From assembly GCF_040829825.1 (NCBI RefSeq), contig NZ_JBFOLH010000021.1: a DNA stretch of 64,000 nucleotides; one strand, given 5' to 3'. The translations under genes were made by a program, and so were the position numbers. Positions 23,710 through 33,580 of the stretch are shown one piece after another. Origin of the DNA: Leadbetterella sp040829825 (GTDB lineage: Bacteria; Bacteroidota; Bacteroidia; Cytophagales; Spirosomataceae). The notes under the pieces were generated by a model. The model saw nothing but the letters and a program-made list of their open reading frames with translations, was not told where the DNA came from and did not search any database. The stretch's first letter is position 1. Each line of letters begins with the position of its first letter.

Positions 23710-26211
23710 ATGCTGAAAAAAATGTTTACGGCGGTGCTGGTCACCGTGACCAGCTTATCTTTTGCACAAACCGGCGCTCCGAAAGGAGACGGCCGCATTA
23801 CAGGTATCCTTACCGACAGCACCAGCCACGCACCGGTTGAGTTTGCTACACTCAGCTTATACAGAATGCCTAACCTTGCCCAGCCGGTAGACGGGGCCAT
23901 GACCGATGACAAGGGGAAATTTGACCTGAAAGAGCTGGCTTACGGCGATTATGTGATACGTTTTTCGTTCATTGGGTATACCGATAAAATTTCAGATGTG
24001 ATTTCTGTTTCGGCGGGCAGCCGTGTAGTGAACCTGGGTACGGTTTTCCTGGCTCCATCGGCCCGGATGCTGAAAGAAGTGGAAGTGACCGGGCAGGCAG
24101 CCGTGATTGAAGAGCGGGTAGACCGCCTGGTATACAATGCCGACCGGGATATTACTTCTAAAGGAGGAGATGCCACGGAAGTGTTGCGGAAAGTTCCGCT
24201 TTTATCGGTTGACCTTGACGGAAACGTGCAGCTCAGGGGTAGCTCAAGCATCCGGGTACTGATCAATAACAAACCTTCTACCATTATGGCTACCAGTGTG
24301 GCCGATGCGTTGAGACAGATACCTGCTGACCAGGTGAAAACGGTGGAGGTGATCACCTCTCCTTCTGCGAAATACGATGCGGAAGGCGCCACCGGTATTA
24401 TCAATATCATTACCAAAAAGAATAACCTGGAGGGCTACTCGCTCGGAGTGGACCTGGGAGGCGGAAACCGGGGCGGAAACCTGGGACTGAACGGAAACCT
24501 GAAAATGGGAAAGCTGGGTTTCACCATGGGCGGTTGGGGAAGAGGGAATTTTAACCCTACCAAAACCGATTTCTTCCAGGAAGGGATGGGCCTGCCCGGA
24601 GATACCACCTACATTACCCGCCAGTCGGGTGACGGGAAAGACAAAATGTTCTTCGGCCGCTACTCGTTAGGAATGGATTACGATATCAGCACCTCCAAAT
24701 CGATTTCGGCGGGCGCGCGTTTTGGTACGTTCTCTTTTAACCGCGACCAGGACCTGATCATCAACGAGTTTTTTAAATTTAACGGAAAGGAATCGCCGTT
24801 AAGGAGCTCGCACCTGGATGTAAACAATAAAATGCCTACCAACAGCTGGGATTTTAACCTGGATTACCTGCATGTGATCAAACCACAGAAAGAGTTCAGC
24901 ATCTCAACGCTGTATTCAAGAACCAATTCGAATTCGGGCTTTTCGCGTACTCCGGTGGCCGGAAGCGAGGGCATGATCTTTGACAATACCAATGACAGCC
25001 GGAACCAGGAATTTACGATACAAACCGATTATACCACCCCGTTCAAAACCAACCAGATCTTTGAGCTGGGACTGAAAGGTATTTTCCGGATCGTGGATTC
25101 GGATTATGAGAATATCAGCCGGGTTGGAACCAGCCGTTTTTCTACCATAGGTGACCTGGTGTACAACCAGAATATCGGCGCTGCCTACCTGGGCTACACC
25201 TATTCCACAAAAAACAAATATACGTTTAAGCTGGGCGGAAGATATGAGTTTACCGATATCACGGCCAGCACCATGGGGCTGGTAGCCGAAAGCCGGAATC
25301 ACCTGAATATCCCGTCGTACGGAAACTTTATTCCGAGTGTAAATATATCCAGGACCTTTGCCCAGCGGTATACGGTTAAGCTGGCCTATAACCAAAGGAT
25401 ACAGCGCCCGGGAATGCAGCACCTGAACCCCAACGAAAACCAGGCTAACCCGCTGCGGATTTCAAGGGGAAACCCGGAGCTTGACCCGGAAATCAGCAAC
25501 AATATTGAGGCCAGCATAAGTGCCGGGATCAACAAATTGTATTTCAACTTCTCGGTATTTACCCGGTTTACAGACAATGCCATTTCATCGCTGACCACCA
25601 AATGGGAAGAAAGAGGAGAAGGCGTGACCCTGACTACTTTTGAAAACGTGGGAAAAAGCCAGACCACCGGCATCAACTTCTTTGGTAACTACCAGATTAC
25701 GCCAAAATGGTCATTTAACGGCGGGCTCGAAGCGTTTTATATGGTATTTGACGGCCTTGCTCCTGACCTGAACGGTTTGAGCATGGACTTTAATACCCAG
25801 GGATGGAACCTGAACGGACGGGTGATGAGCCAGATCTCCCTGAATAAGGGCTGGCAGATCCAGGGTTTCGGGTTTATGCGGGGAAACAGTGTGATTGCGC
25901 AGGGGGTACAGAGCGGCTGGAGCCATTATGCCCTGGGCTTCAGAAAAGAATTTGCCAACAAGAAGGGAAGCATTGGTCTCAATGCCCAGAACTTCTTCAA
26001 AGATCACATGAAGTTCACTTCTACCCTGAATACTTTCCAGAATATCCAGGAATCAATTGACTACCGGTATAGCCGAGGCTTTAACGTGACGCTCAATTAC
26101 AAGATCGGAAAGATGGGCCCCGAAGCCCTGAAGCCGAAAAAACGGGCCAAAGGCGTTAAAAATGATGACCTGAAGGATGCGGGCGGAGAGCAGCAACAGC
26201 AGCAGCAATAG
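23710..26211 (+). CDS. Outer-membrane beta-barrel protein with carboxypeptidase-like domain
   Basis: 833 aa. Signal peptide (MLKKMFTAVLVTVTSLSFAQ), a CarboxypepD_reg-like domain (GRITGILTDSTSHAPVEFAT, about 28-115), a TonB-receptor-type plug (ATEVLRKVPLLSVDLDGNVQ, about 130-235) and a C-terminal barrel of the OMP_b-brl_3 type. No TonB box or SusD partner is visible, so transport via TonB is unproven. The C-terminus ends in a run of six glutamines after an acidic/basic tail, an odd extension past the expected last barrel strand. Divergent from the LytS-LytTR operon. Confidence 0.85.
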   Translation: MLKKMFTAVLVTVTSLSFAQTGAPKGDGRITGILTDSTSHAPVEFATLSLYRMPNLAQPVDGAMTDDKGKFDLKELAYGDYVIRFSFIGYTDKISDVISVSAGSRVVNLGTVFLAPSARMLKEVEVTGQAAVIEERVDRLVYNADRDITSKGGDATEVLRKVPLLSVDLDGNVQLRGSSSIRVLINNKPSTIMATSVADALRQIPADQVKTVEVITSPSAKYDAEGATGIINIITKKNNLEGYSLGVDLGGGNRGGNLGLNGNLKMGKLGFTMGGWGRGNFNPTKTDFFQEGMGLPGDTTYITRQSGDGKDKMFFGRYSLGMDYDISTSKSISAGARFGTFSFNRDQDLIINEFFKFNGKESPLRSSHLDVNNKMPTNSWDFNLDYLHVIKPQKEFSISTLYSRTNSNSGFSRTPVAGSEGMIFDNTNDSRNQEFTIQTDYTTPFKTNQIFELGLKGIFRIVDSDYENISRVGTSRFSTIGDLVYNQNIGAAYLGYTYSTKNKYTFKLGGRYEFTDITASTMGLVAESRNHLNIPSYGNFIPSVNISRTFAQRYTVKLAYNQRIQRPGMQHLNPNENQANPLRISRGNPELDPEISNNIEASISAGINKLYFNFSVFTRFTDNAISSLTTKWEERGEGVTLTTFENVGKSQTTGINFFGNYQITPKWSFNGGLEAFYMVFDGLAPDLNGLSMDFNTQGWNLNGRVMSQISLNKGWQIQGFGFMRGNSVIAQGVQSGWSHYALGFRKEFANKKGSIGLNAQNFFKDHMKFTSTLNTFQNIQESIDYRYSRGFNVTLNYKIGKMGPEALKPKKRAKGVKNDDLKDAGGEQQQQQQ

Positions 26212-26227
26212 ATAAGAAGACGCAGAT

Positions 26228-26270
26228 AACGCAAACAGGCACAGGGAGATACCCTGTGCCTGTTTGCGTT
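26228..26270. terminator. 19-bp perfect hairpin
   Basis: AACGCAAACAGGCACAGGG (26228-26246), loop AGATA, and the exact complement (26252-26270). It sits between the convergent barrel and idi genes. No T-run follows, so it may act with Rho or as an RNA-protecting end. Confidence 0.7.
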
Positions 26271-26379
26271 AATAGCCATAATAAGTCACTTTCCTGTATT
26301 AAAACACGGGTGAAAGTACAGGATTGAACAAGAGCGGATAATTACATTGCGATGATGCCGTTAGCGCTATTTACATGCC

Positions 26380-26904
26380 TTACCGGGATGTAATGGCAGG
26401 CAATGAATGCAGCTGCTTCAGAATTTCTTTGAACCATACGGTATATTTCTCCGGAGACTCCTCTGCATCAGATTGCAGATCATCCATGTCTACCCAGCGG
26501 TAGTCGGATATTTCCTGCGGGTCAGGAGAAATGGCGCCTTCGTATGTGCCGAAGAAGACATGGTCGATCTCGTTTTCGAAAAGGCCGTTTGTGAAAGCCG
26601 CCCGGTAATGAAAGGTAAACCGGTGGGTAAGTGTACAGGTGAATCCCATTTCTTCTGCCAGCCGCCTTTCGGCAGCTTCGCCGATTTCCTCTCCCCGGTT
26701 AGGATGCCCGCAACAGGTATTGGTCCATAGCGATGGCGAATGGTATTTCCCGTCGGCACGCTTTTGCAACAGCAGCTGTCCGCGCGTATTAAAGACCAGG
26801 ACAGAAAATGCCAGGTGCAGCAGGCCTTTTTTATGAACTTCTATCTTTTCTTCATAACCGGTGATATTTCCTGCTGTGTCGGACAAAGGGATAATGATTT
26901 CCAT
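26380..26904 (-). CDS. idi: Isopentenyl-diphosphate delta-isomerase, type 1
   Basis: 174 aa from ATG 26904 (MEIIIPLSDTAGN). The Nudix-fold enzyme interconverts isopentenyl and dimethylallyl diphosphate. Active-site Cys is in TNTCCGHP, and the divergent Nudix helix AAERRLAEEMGF and HYRAAFTNGLFENEIDHVF follow. The length is close to E. coli Idi. An upstream frame to 27018 adds a hydrophobic non-family extension and was not used. Divergent from guaB. Confidence 0.93.
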   Translation of the reverse strand: MEIIIPLSDTAGNITGYEEKIEVHKKGLLHLAFSVLVFNTRGQLLLQKRADGKYHSPSLWTNTCCGHPNRGEEIGEAAERRLAEEMGFTCTLTHRFTFHYRAAFTNGLFENEIDHVFFGTYEGAISPDPQEISDYRWVDMDDLQSDAEESPEKYTVWFKEILKQLHSLPAITSR

Positions 26905-27035
26905 GAAGCTTCTCACTTTTAATTCAAAACATGCTGTAATGCCCTTAAGGTTCATTATCCGGGTAGCATAACCGTAAAATCGGGAGGATTTACAAAAAAA
27001 TAAGAAAAGGAAGAACATATTTTACGTAAATATGC

Positions 27036-27043
27036 TAACTTTG
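27036..27043 (+). promoter_or_regulatory. Promoter -7 element of guaB
   Basis: TAACTTTG, perfect TANNTTTG, followed by CACCGC; transcript start expected near 27050 with a ~26-nt leader. Confidence 0.75.
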
Positions 27044-27075
27044 CACCGCAAATAATAACCTGTATTGTTTGCACC

Positions 27076-28545
27076 ATGATAGACTCATCCAAGCTTCTTT
27101 TTGAAGCACTCACCTACGACGACGTCCTCCTTGTTCCGGCCTACTCTGAAGTTCTCCCGAAAGATACAAGTACCCGTACCCGGCTTACCCGGAATATCTG
27201 GTTAAACCTGCCTTTGGTATCTGCTGCCATGGATACCGTTACTGAACACGAAATGGCTATTGCCCTTGCCCAGGAAGGCGGTATTGGCATCATCCACAAA
27301 AATATGACCATTGAGCAGCAGGCCGATGAGGTCAGACGGGTGAAACGTTCAGAAAGCGGGATGATCATTGACCCGATCACTCTGGATGAAAGTTCGGTGG
27401 TAGGCGATGCCCTCCGGATCATGCACGAGTTTAAAGTGGGAGGTATTCCGGTAATTGACGGTGCGAACAAATTGAAAGGGATTGTCACCAACCGGGATCT
27501 TCGTTTCCAGACCGACAGGAGCCTGCCTATCCGCCAGATCATGACGGTAGAAAACCTGGTCACAGCCAATGAAGGCATCAGCCTGGAAGAGGCAGAGGGA
27601 ATCCTCATGACCCGGAAGATTGAGAAGCTGCCTATCGTAGACAAAGAAAATAAGCTGGTAGGGCTGATCACTTACCGGGATATCCTGAAAAAATTAAATA
27701 AGCCGAATGCAGCGAAAGATAAGCTGGGCCGGCTGCTGGTGGGCGCTGCCGTAGGCGTTACAGCCGACCTGGTAGAAAGGGTTACCGCCCTGGTGAAGGC
27801 CGGCGTAGATGTGATCAGCATTGATACGGCGCACGGGCACTCAAAAGGCGTGATAGATGCCCTTTCCAATATTAAAAAGCTGTTCCCGAACCTGGAAGTG
27901 ATCTGTGGAAATATCGCTACGGGAGAAGCCGCTAAAGCGCTGGCCGATGCCGGGGCGGACGCCGTTAAAGTAGGTGTGGGACCCGGAAGTATCTGCACCA
28001 CCCGGATCATTGCCGGTATAGGCATGCCGCAGCTCTCGGCAGTTAACCTGTGTGCTGAGGCCCTGAAGGGAACAGGCATCCCGGTGATTGCTGACGGTGG
28101 TATCCGTTTTTCAGGCGATATCGCCAAAGCCATTGCCGGTGGCGCCAGTACCGTGATGATCGGATCGCTGCTGGCCGGAACCGAAGAGGCGCCGGGCGAG
28201 GTGGTGATCTTTGAAGGAAGAAAATTCAAATCGTATCGTGGTATGGGGTCTCTGGAAGCCATGGAAGACGGGTCAAAAGACCGCTATTTCCAGGATTCAA
28301 CGGTAGATGCCAAGAAACTGGTGCCGGAAGGTATTGTGGGCCGTGTACCGTATAAAGGGGCTGCCCGTGAGATCATTTACCAGATGACCGGCGGTTTAAA
28401 AGCCGGTATGGGTTACTGCGGAGCCAAAGATATTGAAGCGCTTCAGGGAGCCAAGTTCATTAAAATAACCTCTTCCGGTATGCGCGAGTCGCATCCGCAC
28501 GATGTGCAGATCACGAAAGAGGCACCGAACTATTCGACAAAGTAA
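27076..28545 (+). CDS. guaB: IMP dehydrogenase
   Basis: 489 aa, catalyses NAD-dependent oxidation of IMP to XMP, the entry step to GMP. N-terminal LTYDDVLLVPAYS and LPLVSAAMDTVTE start the barrel, tandem CBS domains occupy about residues 95-210, and the catalytic loop GPGSICTTRIIAGIG holds C307. The flap region (RGMGSLEAM) and K+-site sequence are present. Full length matches bacterial IMPDH. Monocistronic with a strong inverted repeat after it. Confidence 0.97.
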   Translation: MIDSSKLLFEALTYDDVLLVPAYSEVLPKDTSTRTRLTRNIWLNLPLVSAAMDTVTEHEMAIALAQEGGIGIIHKNMTIEQQADEVRRVKRSESGMIIDPITLDESSVVGDALRIMHEFKVGGIPVIDGANKLKGIVTNRDLRFQTDRSLPIRQIMTVENLVTANEGISLEEAEGILMTRKIEKLPIVDKENKLVGLITYRDILKKLNKPNAAKDKLGRLLVGAAVGVTADLVERVTALVKAGVDVISIDTAHGHSKGVIDALSNIKKLFPNLEVICGNIATGEAAKALADAGADAVKVGVGPGSICTTRIIAGIGMPQLSAVNLCAEALKGTGIPVIADGGIRFSGDIAKAIAGGASTVMIGSLLAGTEEAPGEVVIFEGRKFKSYRGMGSLEAMEDGSKDRYFQDSTVDAKKLVPEGIVGRVPYKGAAREIIYQMTGGLKAGMGYCGAKDIEALQGAKFIKITSSGMRESHPHDVQITKEAPNYSTK

Positions 28546-28567
28546 GAGAATTGAGGTAAATATGCCC

Positions 28568-28635
28568 GGTTCTCGACTACACTCGAACTGACACGTAGCG
28601 GCTGCCATTTGTCAGTTCGAGTGTAGTCGAGAACC
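28568..28635. repeat. 26-bp perfect inverted repeat
   Basis: GGTTCTCGACTACACTCGAA... at 28568-28593 is the exact complement of 28610-28635, with a 16-nt loop. It lies between convergent guaB and nupC and has no T-run. Inverted repeats with this TCGACTACACTCGA core are frequent between genes in Bacteroidota genomes, so it may be a dispersed repeat rather than a simple terminator. Confidence 0.75.
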
Positions 28636-28658
28636 AGGAACCCGCACCGGACCATTCA

Positions 28659-29900
28659 TCAGAACAATAATCCCGCAAAGGTGGCCGACATATAGCTGGC
28701 CAGTGTACCCGCTACCAGCGCCTTCATGGCCACCTGGGTCAGGTCTTTCCTTCGTGACGGCTCCAGGGCGGAGATCCCCCCGATCTGGATACCCAGGGAG
28801 CCTAAGTTGGCAAACCCGCATAGGGCAAAGCTCACAATGGCAATGGTTTTGGGAGAGAGTGTGCCGTGAGCAATAAAATCTTTCAGTTGCAGGTAGGCCA
28901 CAAACTCATTTGCTGCAAGCTTGGTGCCCATTAATGACCCGGCTTGTATCACCTCGCCTGAAGGCACACCCATAGCCCAGGCAAAGCCGGAGAAAAGATA
29001 GCCCAGGATCAGGTCAATGCTTAAATCGGGAATGCTCAGAAGCCCGCCCAGCTTACCCAGGATGAAGTTAAGGAGGGCAATGAGGGCCAGGAAGCCGATC
29101 AGCATGGCCAGCACGTTCATGCCCACTTTCAGTCCGTCAGAACAGCCGGCTGAAATGGCGTCAATCACATTGGTATGCTCTTTGGCTACTTTGAGCTTTA
29201 CTTCACCGCTGGTTTCAGAGGTCTCTGTTTCGGGGTACATCAGCTTGGCAATGGCCAGGGCGCCCGGTGCGGCCATGATGCTGGCCGCAATAAGGTATTC
29301 CGCCTTCACGCCGAATTGAATATAAGTGGCCATCACTCCGCCCGCTATACAGGCGTAGCTCCCGGCCATGGAAGCCATCAGCTCAGAGCGGGTCATGCCC
29401 TTCAGGTAGGGCTTGATCATAATCTGCGCTTCTACCTGGCCTACAAATGTACTGGCAATATTGGAAAGCGCCTCTGCCCCGCTAACGTGCATCAGCCACT
29501 TCATGCCCCTGGCCAGCCATTTGATAATAAATTGAATAATGCCGAAATGATAGAAGATGTTAACCAGCACCGCTACAAAAATGATGGTGGGGATGATCTT
29601 GAAGAAGAAGATAAAACCGCCGCCACCCAGGGCTTTGTTTACCGCTTCCACATTGGCTAACGGGCCGAAAACAAATTCACCGCCATCGTTGGCGAAATCG
29701 ATGATCCGGGTAACCCAGGCGCCCAGGGTACCGAAAATGGTTTTCCCGATGCTCGTTTTCAAGATAAAAAGCGCTAACAGAAACTGCAGGCCTATACCTA
29801 CACCTACGGTTCTGAAATTGATGGCTTTTTTGTTATTGGAGAGTGCATAGGCAACGCCCAGGATGAGGATGACACCTAAAATGCCGGTAAAATTTTGCAT
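28659..29900 (-). CDS. nupC: Concentrative nucleoside transporter (CNT/NupC family)
   Basis: 413 aa, about ten hydrophobic segments. Inner-membrane ion-coupled uptake of nucleosides. Family features: GVGIGLQFLLALF near the start, the Gate domain GGVMATYIQFGV, TFVGQVEAQIMIKPYLKGMTRSEL and the C-terminal CGFANLGSLGIQIGG motif. Located between guaB and cysS, consistent with purine salvage but not co-transcribed with guaB. Confidence 0.93.
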   Translation of the reverse strand: MQNFTGILGVILILGVAYALSNNKKAINFRTVGVGIGLQFLLALFILKTSIGKTIFGTLGAWVTRIIDFANDGGEFVFGPLANVEAVNKALGGGGFIFFFKIIPTIIFVAVLVNIFYHFGIIQFIIKWLARGMKWLMHVSGAEALSNIASTFVGQVEAQIMIKPYLKGMTRSELMASMAGSYACIAGGVMATYIQFGVKAEYLIAASIMAAPGALAIAKLMYPETETSETSGEVKLKVAKEHTNVIDAISAGCSDGLKVGMNVLAMLIGFLALIALLNFILGKLGGLLSIPDLSIDLILGYLFSGFAWAMGVPSGEVIQAGSLMGTKLAANEFVAYLQLKDFIAHGTLSPKTIAIVSFALCGFANLGSLGIQIGGISALEPSRRKDLTQVAMKALVAGTLASYMSATFAGLLF

Positions 29901-30047
29901 CGGGTATAAATGTAAAATTAGGATTGGTTTTGCTAAGGTAGAAACTAAAAGTGAAAAGTGAAAAGTTTAGGAACATTTAGTAATAACCCCGGCTCCTTAA
30001 CCGGTTACTTCTCACTTTTAGCTTTTAGTTTTTACCTTTTCACTTAC

Positions 30048-31538
30048 TTACTCCTCCCACGCCCAATCTATCTTATGCTTCATGTCTTTGATCACCATCT
30101 GGTTGGCTTTAAAATAAGCCCGTATTTCGTCTACCTTGTCGTATTGCTGGGCTGATTTGTACTCTTTGTAGAGCTCCAGCATGCCCCTGATGACGGTTTC
30201 GTCATTGCCCAGCGACTCTTCCTCAAGCCCGAGAATCTCTTGTGTGAATGTCAGGAAGGAATTGACCAGGTCATTGAAGTTCTGCCCGCCGAGCGCCGCA
30301 GGCGGAAGCTGGTTCATATAAACCATGTTGATGAACTTCAGCAGGGTGAAAAGCTGGGCCACGGCTACGGCCGTGTTCAGGTCATCATTCAGGGCATCAT
30401 AAAAGGAAGAAATGGCTTTGGTCAGCTCGTTGACCTTCTTTTCGTCAATGGCCACCGAGTCATCCGGAACATATTCCAGGCTGCGGGCTATTTTCATCCC
30501 GTTCAGTATCCGGCGATATCCCTTCTGAGCAGCCTTCAGGGCGTCATTGGAGAAGTCGAGGGTAGACCGGTAGTGCGATTGCAGCATGAAAAACCGTACG
30601 GTCATCGGACTGTACGCCTGCTCCAGCAGCGGGTGGTTACCGGTGATCAGCTCGCCGGGAAGAAAGCTGTTGCCCAGCGATTTAGACATTTTCTGCCCGT
30701 TTACGGTCAGCATATTGGAGTGCATCCAGTACCGTACAGGATCTTCACCGGTCAGCCCGATGCCCTGGGCTATTTCGCACTCGTGGTGGGGAAACTTCAG
30801 GTCCATGCCGCCCCCGTGAATGTCAAACTGGTTGCCCAGGTATTTTACACTCATGCAGGTACATTCAATGTGCCAGCCCGGAAATCCTTTTCCCCAAGGG
30901 CTGTTCCATTGCATAATATGTTCTGGCGCCGCCTTTTTCCAGATGGCAAAATCAAGCGGGTTGCGTTTTTCGGCCTGCCCGTCCAGCGTACGCGTTTCGT
31001 TCAGCAGATCTTCCAGGATACGGCCCGAAAGCTTCCCGTAATTATTTCCCTGCTCGTTGTACCGGTTGATATCGAAATACACCGAACCGTTAGATTCATA
31101 AGCCAGCCCTTTACTGATCAGGTCCTGAACGGCCTCGATCTGCTCAACAATATGCCCGGTAGCCGAGGGTTCAATGCTCGGATTCAGGAAGTTGAACATC
31201 CGGAGTACGTCATGGAAATCATTGGTGTACCGCTGGGCTACCTCCATGGGTTCCAGCTTTTCCAGCTTGGCTATTTTCCCGATCTTGTCTTCACCTTCGT
31301 CGCCGTCGCCTACCAGGTGGCCCACATCGGTGATGTTCCGTACATACCGCACTTTATAACCGGTATGAAGCAGATAACGGTAGAGCACATCAAACGTGAG
31401 AAACGTACGCACATTTCCCAAATGAACGTTATTGTATACGGTAGGACCGCAGACGTACATGCCCACGTGGCCTTCATTAATCGGTTGAAAAACTTCCTTT
31501 TTCCTTGAAAGTGAATTGTAAAGTTTTAACGGTTGCAT
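30048..31538 (-). CDS. cysS: Cysteinyl-tRNA synthetase
   Basis: 496 aa from ATG 31538 (MQPLKLYNSLSRK), chosen because a good promoter lies at 31563-31570, inside the longer frame to 31565. Class I motifs: PTVYNNVHLGN (HIGH) and KMSKSLGN (KMSKS); zinc ligands in MYVCGPTVY, HIECTCM and FPHHECE. DALR domain follows near residue 350. Essential charging of tRNA-Cys in the cytoplasm. Confidence 0.97.
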   Translation of the reverse strand: MQPLKLYNSLSRKKEVFQPINEGHVGMYVCGPTVYNNVHLGNVRTFLTFDVLYRYLLHTGYKVRYVRNITDVGHLVGDGDEGEDKIGKIAKLEKLEPMEVAQRYTNDFHDVLRMFNFLNPSIEPSATGHIVEQIEAVQDLISKGLAYESNGSVYFDINRYNEQGNNYGKLSGRILEDLLNETRTLDGQAEKRNPLDFAIWKKAAPEHIMQWNSPWGKGFPGWHIECTCMSVKYLGNQFDIHGGGMDLKFPHHECEIAQGIGLTGEDPVRYWMHSNMLTVNGQKMSKSLGNSFLPGELITGNHPLLEQAYSPMTVRFFMLQSHYRSTLDFSNDALKAAQKGYRRILNGMKIARSLEYVPDDSVAIDEKKVNELTKAISSFYDALNDDLNTAVAVAQLFTLLKFINMVYMNQLPPAALGGQNFNDLVNSFLTFTQEILGLEEESLGNDETVIRGMLELYKEYKSAQQYDKVDEIRAYFKANQMVIKDMKHKIDWAWEE

Positions 31539-31562
31539 TCGATGCTTTACTAAAATGTTTTG

Positions 31563-31570
31563 CAAAATTA
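31563..31570 (-). promoter_or_regulatory. Promoter -7 element of cysS
   Basis: Minus-strand TAATTTTG, followed by GCAAAA; transcript start near 31556, which fixes the cysS start at 31538. Confidence 0.7.
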
Positions 31571-31686
31571 CCGTTTTAAATACAGGATTGTTTATTTAAT
31601 TGCGATTAATATGCCATTTTCTTCAGTTCTGCGGTATTTTTATGCCCCGTGATAAAAGAAAATCATCCTCTAATTAAATAAAAATA

Positions 31687-32367
31687 ATGAAAAACGTAGT
31701 TTTAGCGGCTTTCCTGTTGGTGTTGTATTCCTGCTCGCCTGCAAAGAAATATGCGGAATCTTCCAGACATTGGGAAAAGGAGATTTCCGAACTGGTCAGG
31801 CAGGATGAAACGCGGGTATACCCGGACAATTCCATCCTGTTTATCGGGAGCAGCAGTATCCGCCTGTGGGATAATATTGAAAAAGATATGGCTCCTTACC
31901 CGGTGATCCAGCGGGGCTTTGGCGGCTCTAACCTGCGTGATGTGCTGGTTTATGAGAACCGGCTGGTCAATCCCCATAAGTTCAGGGCCATTGTGGTTTT
32001 TGTAGCAAATGATATTTATGGAGGAAAAGAAGATATTACGCCCGAGGAAGTATTGAAATTGTATACCCAGCTGGTGAAAAGCATCCGGAAGGAACATAAA
32101 AAAGAGCCGGTCTTCTGGGTTCAGATCACCCCGACGGAGTCACGGTGGCATGTCTGGGATAAGATTCAGCAGGCCAATACGCTGATCAAAAATTACACGG
32201 AAAAGCATAAAAACCTGTATTATATTGAAACGGCCCCGGCATTTTTAGGAGCAGACGGGAAGCCCATCAAAGAATATTTCCGGGAAGATAAGCTGCACCA
32301 GACGCAGAAAGGGTACGATGTGTGGGCATCAATTATTAAAAAGTCATTAGATAAAAATTTGAAATAG
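31687..32367 (+). CDS. SGNH/GDSL-type esterase lipoprotein
   Basis: 226 aa. Lipoprotein signal with C16 (LYSCSPA). SGNH blocks: IGSSSIRLW (nucleophile Ser), RGFGGSNLRDV (Gly), VFVANDIYGG (Asn) and FREDKLHQTQKGY (Asp-x-x-His). Likely hydrolyses acyl or acetyl esters of sugars or lipids at the cell envelope; the substrate is not predictable. Followed by a lactonase gene about 130 nt later; an imperfect inverted repeat built from CAGCTATCAGC/GCTGATAGCTG lies in between. Confidence 0.85.
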   Translation: MKNVVLAAFLLVLYSCSPAKKYAESSRHWEKEISELVRQDETRVYPDNSILFIGSSSIRLWDNIEKDMAPYPVIQRGFGGSNLRDVLVYENRLVNPHKFRAIVVFVANDIYGGKEDITPEEVLKLYTQLVKSIRKEHKKEPVFWVQITPTESRWHVWDKIQQANTLIKNYTEKHKNLYYIETAPAFLGADGKPIKEYFREDKLHQTQKGYDVWASIIKKSLDKNLK

Positions 32368-32494
32368 CCATGAGCAGTCAGCTATCAGCTATCAGAAGTC
32401 GGGCACACCGGGTGACGTATCACCAACCGGCCCATGAATAAGCGGTCCGCCGCTGCGGCTGATAGCTGAAGGCTGAAAGCAAAATTTATACATT

Positions 32495-33580
32495 ATGAAA
32501 ACATTATTCTATTTGCTGAGTGCAACAGTTGCTCTTTCGGCCTGCACAAAGCAGGAAAGTAAGCAGGACGGGTACGGGATCCTGGTGGGTACCTATACCC
32601 AGAAAGGCTCTGACGGAATCTATTATTACCGCCTGGATGCCGATATGAAGAACCCGGAGCAGGTTTCTTCTGCCAAAGGGGTTAAAAATCCTTCCTTCCT
32701 GGCGGTAGAGGGCGACCGGGTGTATACGGTAAACGAAGAAGAGCAGGGTAAGGTGCAGGCCTACCGGCTGGATAAAGAGACCGGGGCGTTTACGTTGATC
32801 AATGAGCAGGAAACCGGCGGCGCTCACCCGTGCCATCTATCCACTACGGGCAAATGGCTCTTTGTCGGTAACTACAGCGGAGGAAACCTGGCGGTTTTTC
32901 CGTTAGAAAGCAGCGGAGCGTTGGGCAACCGTACACAGTTGATCGCCAATTCGGGTAACGGACCCGTTAAAGATCGGCAGGAGAAGTCGCATGTGCACTC
33001 CGCCAACATCACTCCTGACGGGAAGAGCTTATGGGTAGCTGACCTGGGAACCGATGAGATCCTGGTTTTTGATATAGAAAAAGAAGGTATACGCGAAAAG
33101 CACCGGATCAAAATTACACCGGGAGCCGGTCCGCGTCATATAGCGTTTCATACCGCCCTGCCCGTGGCCTACCTCATTAATGAGCTGAACAATAAGGTTT
33201 GCGTGATTTCTACCACTGATTTTTCCCTGCTGCAGGAGATCTCGGCCCTGCCTGAGGGCTTTGAGGGAACCAGCTTTTGTGCGGATATCCATGTTTCTCC
33301 CGACGGTAAATTCCTGTATGGCTCTAACCGGTATTCCGATTCGATCGTAACTTTTAAGATCGACGGGCAATCGGGGAAAATAAGTACGGAAGGGTATGTT
33401 CCGGCGGGAGGAAAGGTGCCGCGTAATTTTGCGATATCGCCTGACGGGAAATACGTTCTGGTGGCGAACCAGGATTCGGATAACGTGGTGGTATTTGAAC
33501 GGGATGCTGCAACCGGGCTGTTAAAAAATACCGGCACGGAAATCCCTGTTTCCATGCCGGTGTGCGTGAAATTTTTGTAG
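32495..33580 (+). CDS. Lactonase-family lipoprotein (6-phosphogluconolactonase-like)
   Basis: 361 aa. Lipobox with C17 (LSACTKQ), then a seven-bladed propeller of the PF10282 type: GILVGTYTQKGSDGIYYY, GGAHPCHLS, GNYSGGNLAVFPL, HSANITPDG, GPRHIAFH, FCADIHVSPDGKFLYGSNR and FAISPDGKYVLVANQDSDNV. The family includes Pgl of E. coli, but the lipoprotein signal argues for a periplasmic lactonase rather than the cytosolic pentose-phosphate enzyme. The stop codon lies in the stem of the following hairpin. Confidence 0.88.
   Translation: MKTLFYLLSATVALSACTKQESKQDGYGILVGTYTQKGSDGIYYYRLDADMKNPEQVSSAKGVKNPSFLAVEGDRVYTVNEEEQGKVQAYRLDKETGAFTLINEQETGGAHPCHLSTTGKWLFVGNYSGGNLAVFPLESSGALGNRTQLIANSGNGPVKDRQEKSHVHSANITPDGKSLWVADLGTDEILVFDIEKEGIREKHRIKITPGAGPRHIAFHTALPVAYLINELNNKVCVISTTDFSLLQEISALPEGFEGTSFCADIHVSPDGKFLYGSNRYSDSIVTFKIDGQSGKISTEGYVPAGGKVPRNFAISPDGKYVLVANQDSDNVVVFERDAATGLLKNTGTEIPVSMPVCVKFL

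Noticed and set aside
30240..31508. Long open frame (about 420 codons) on the plus strand
   Set aside because: It is exactly antisense to cysS, which has all synthetase motifs and a promoter; its protein has no family pattern.
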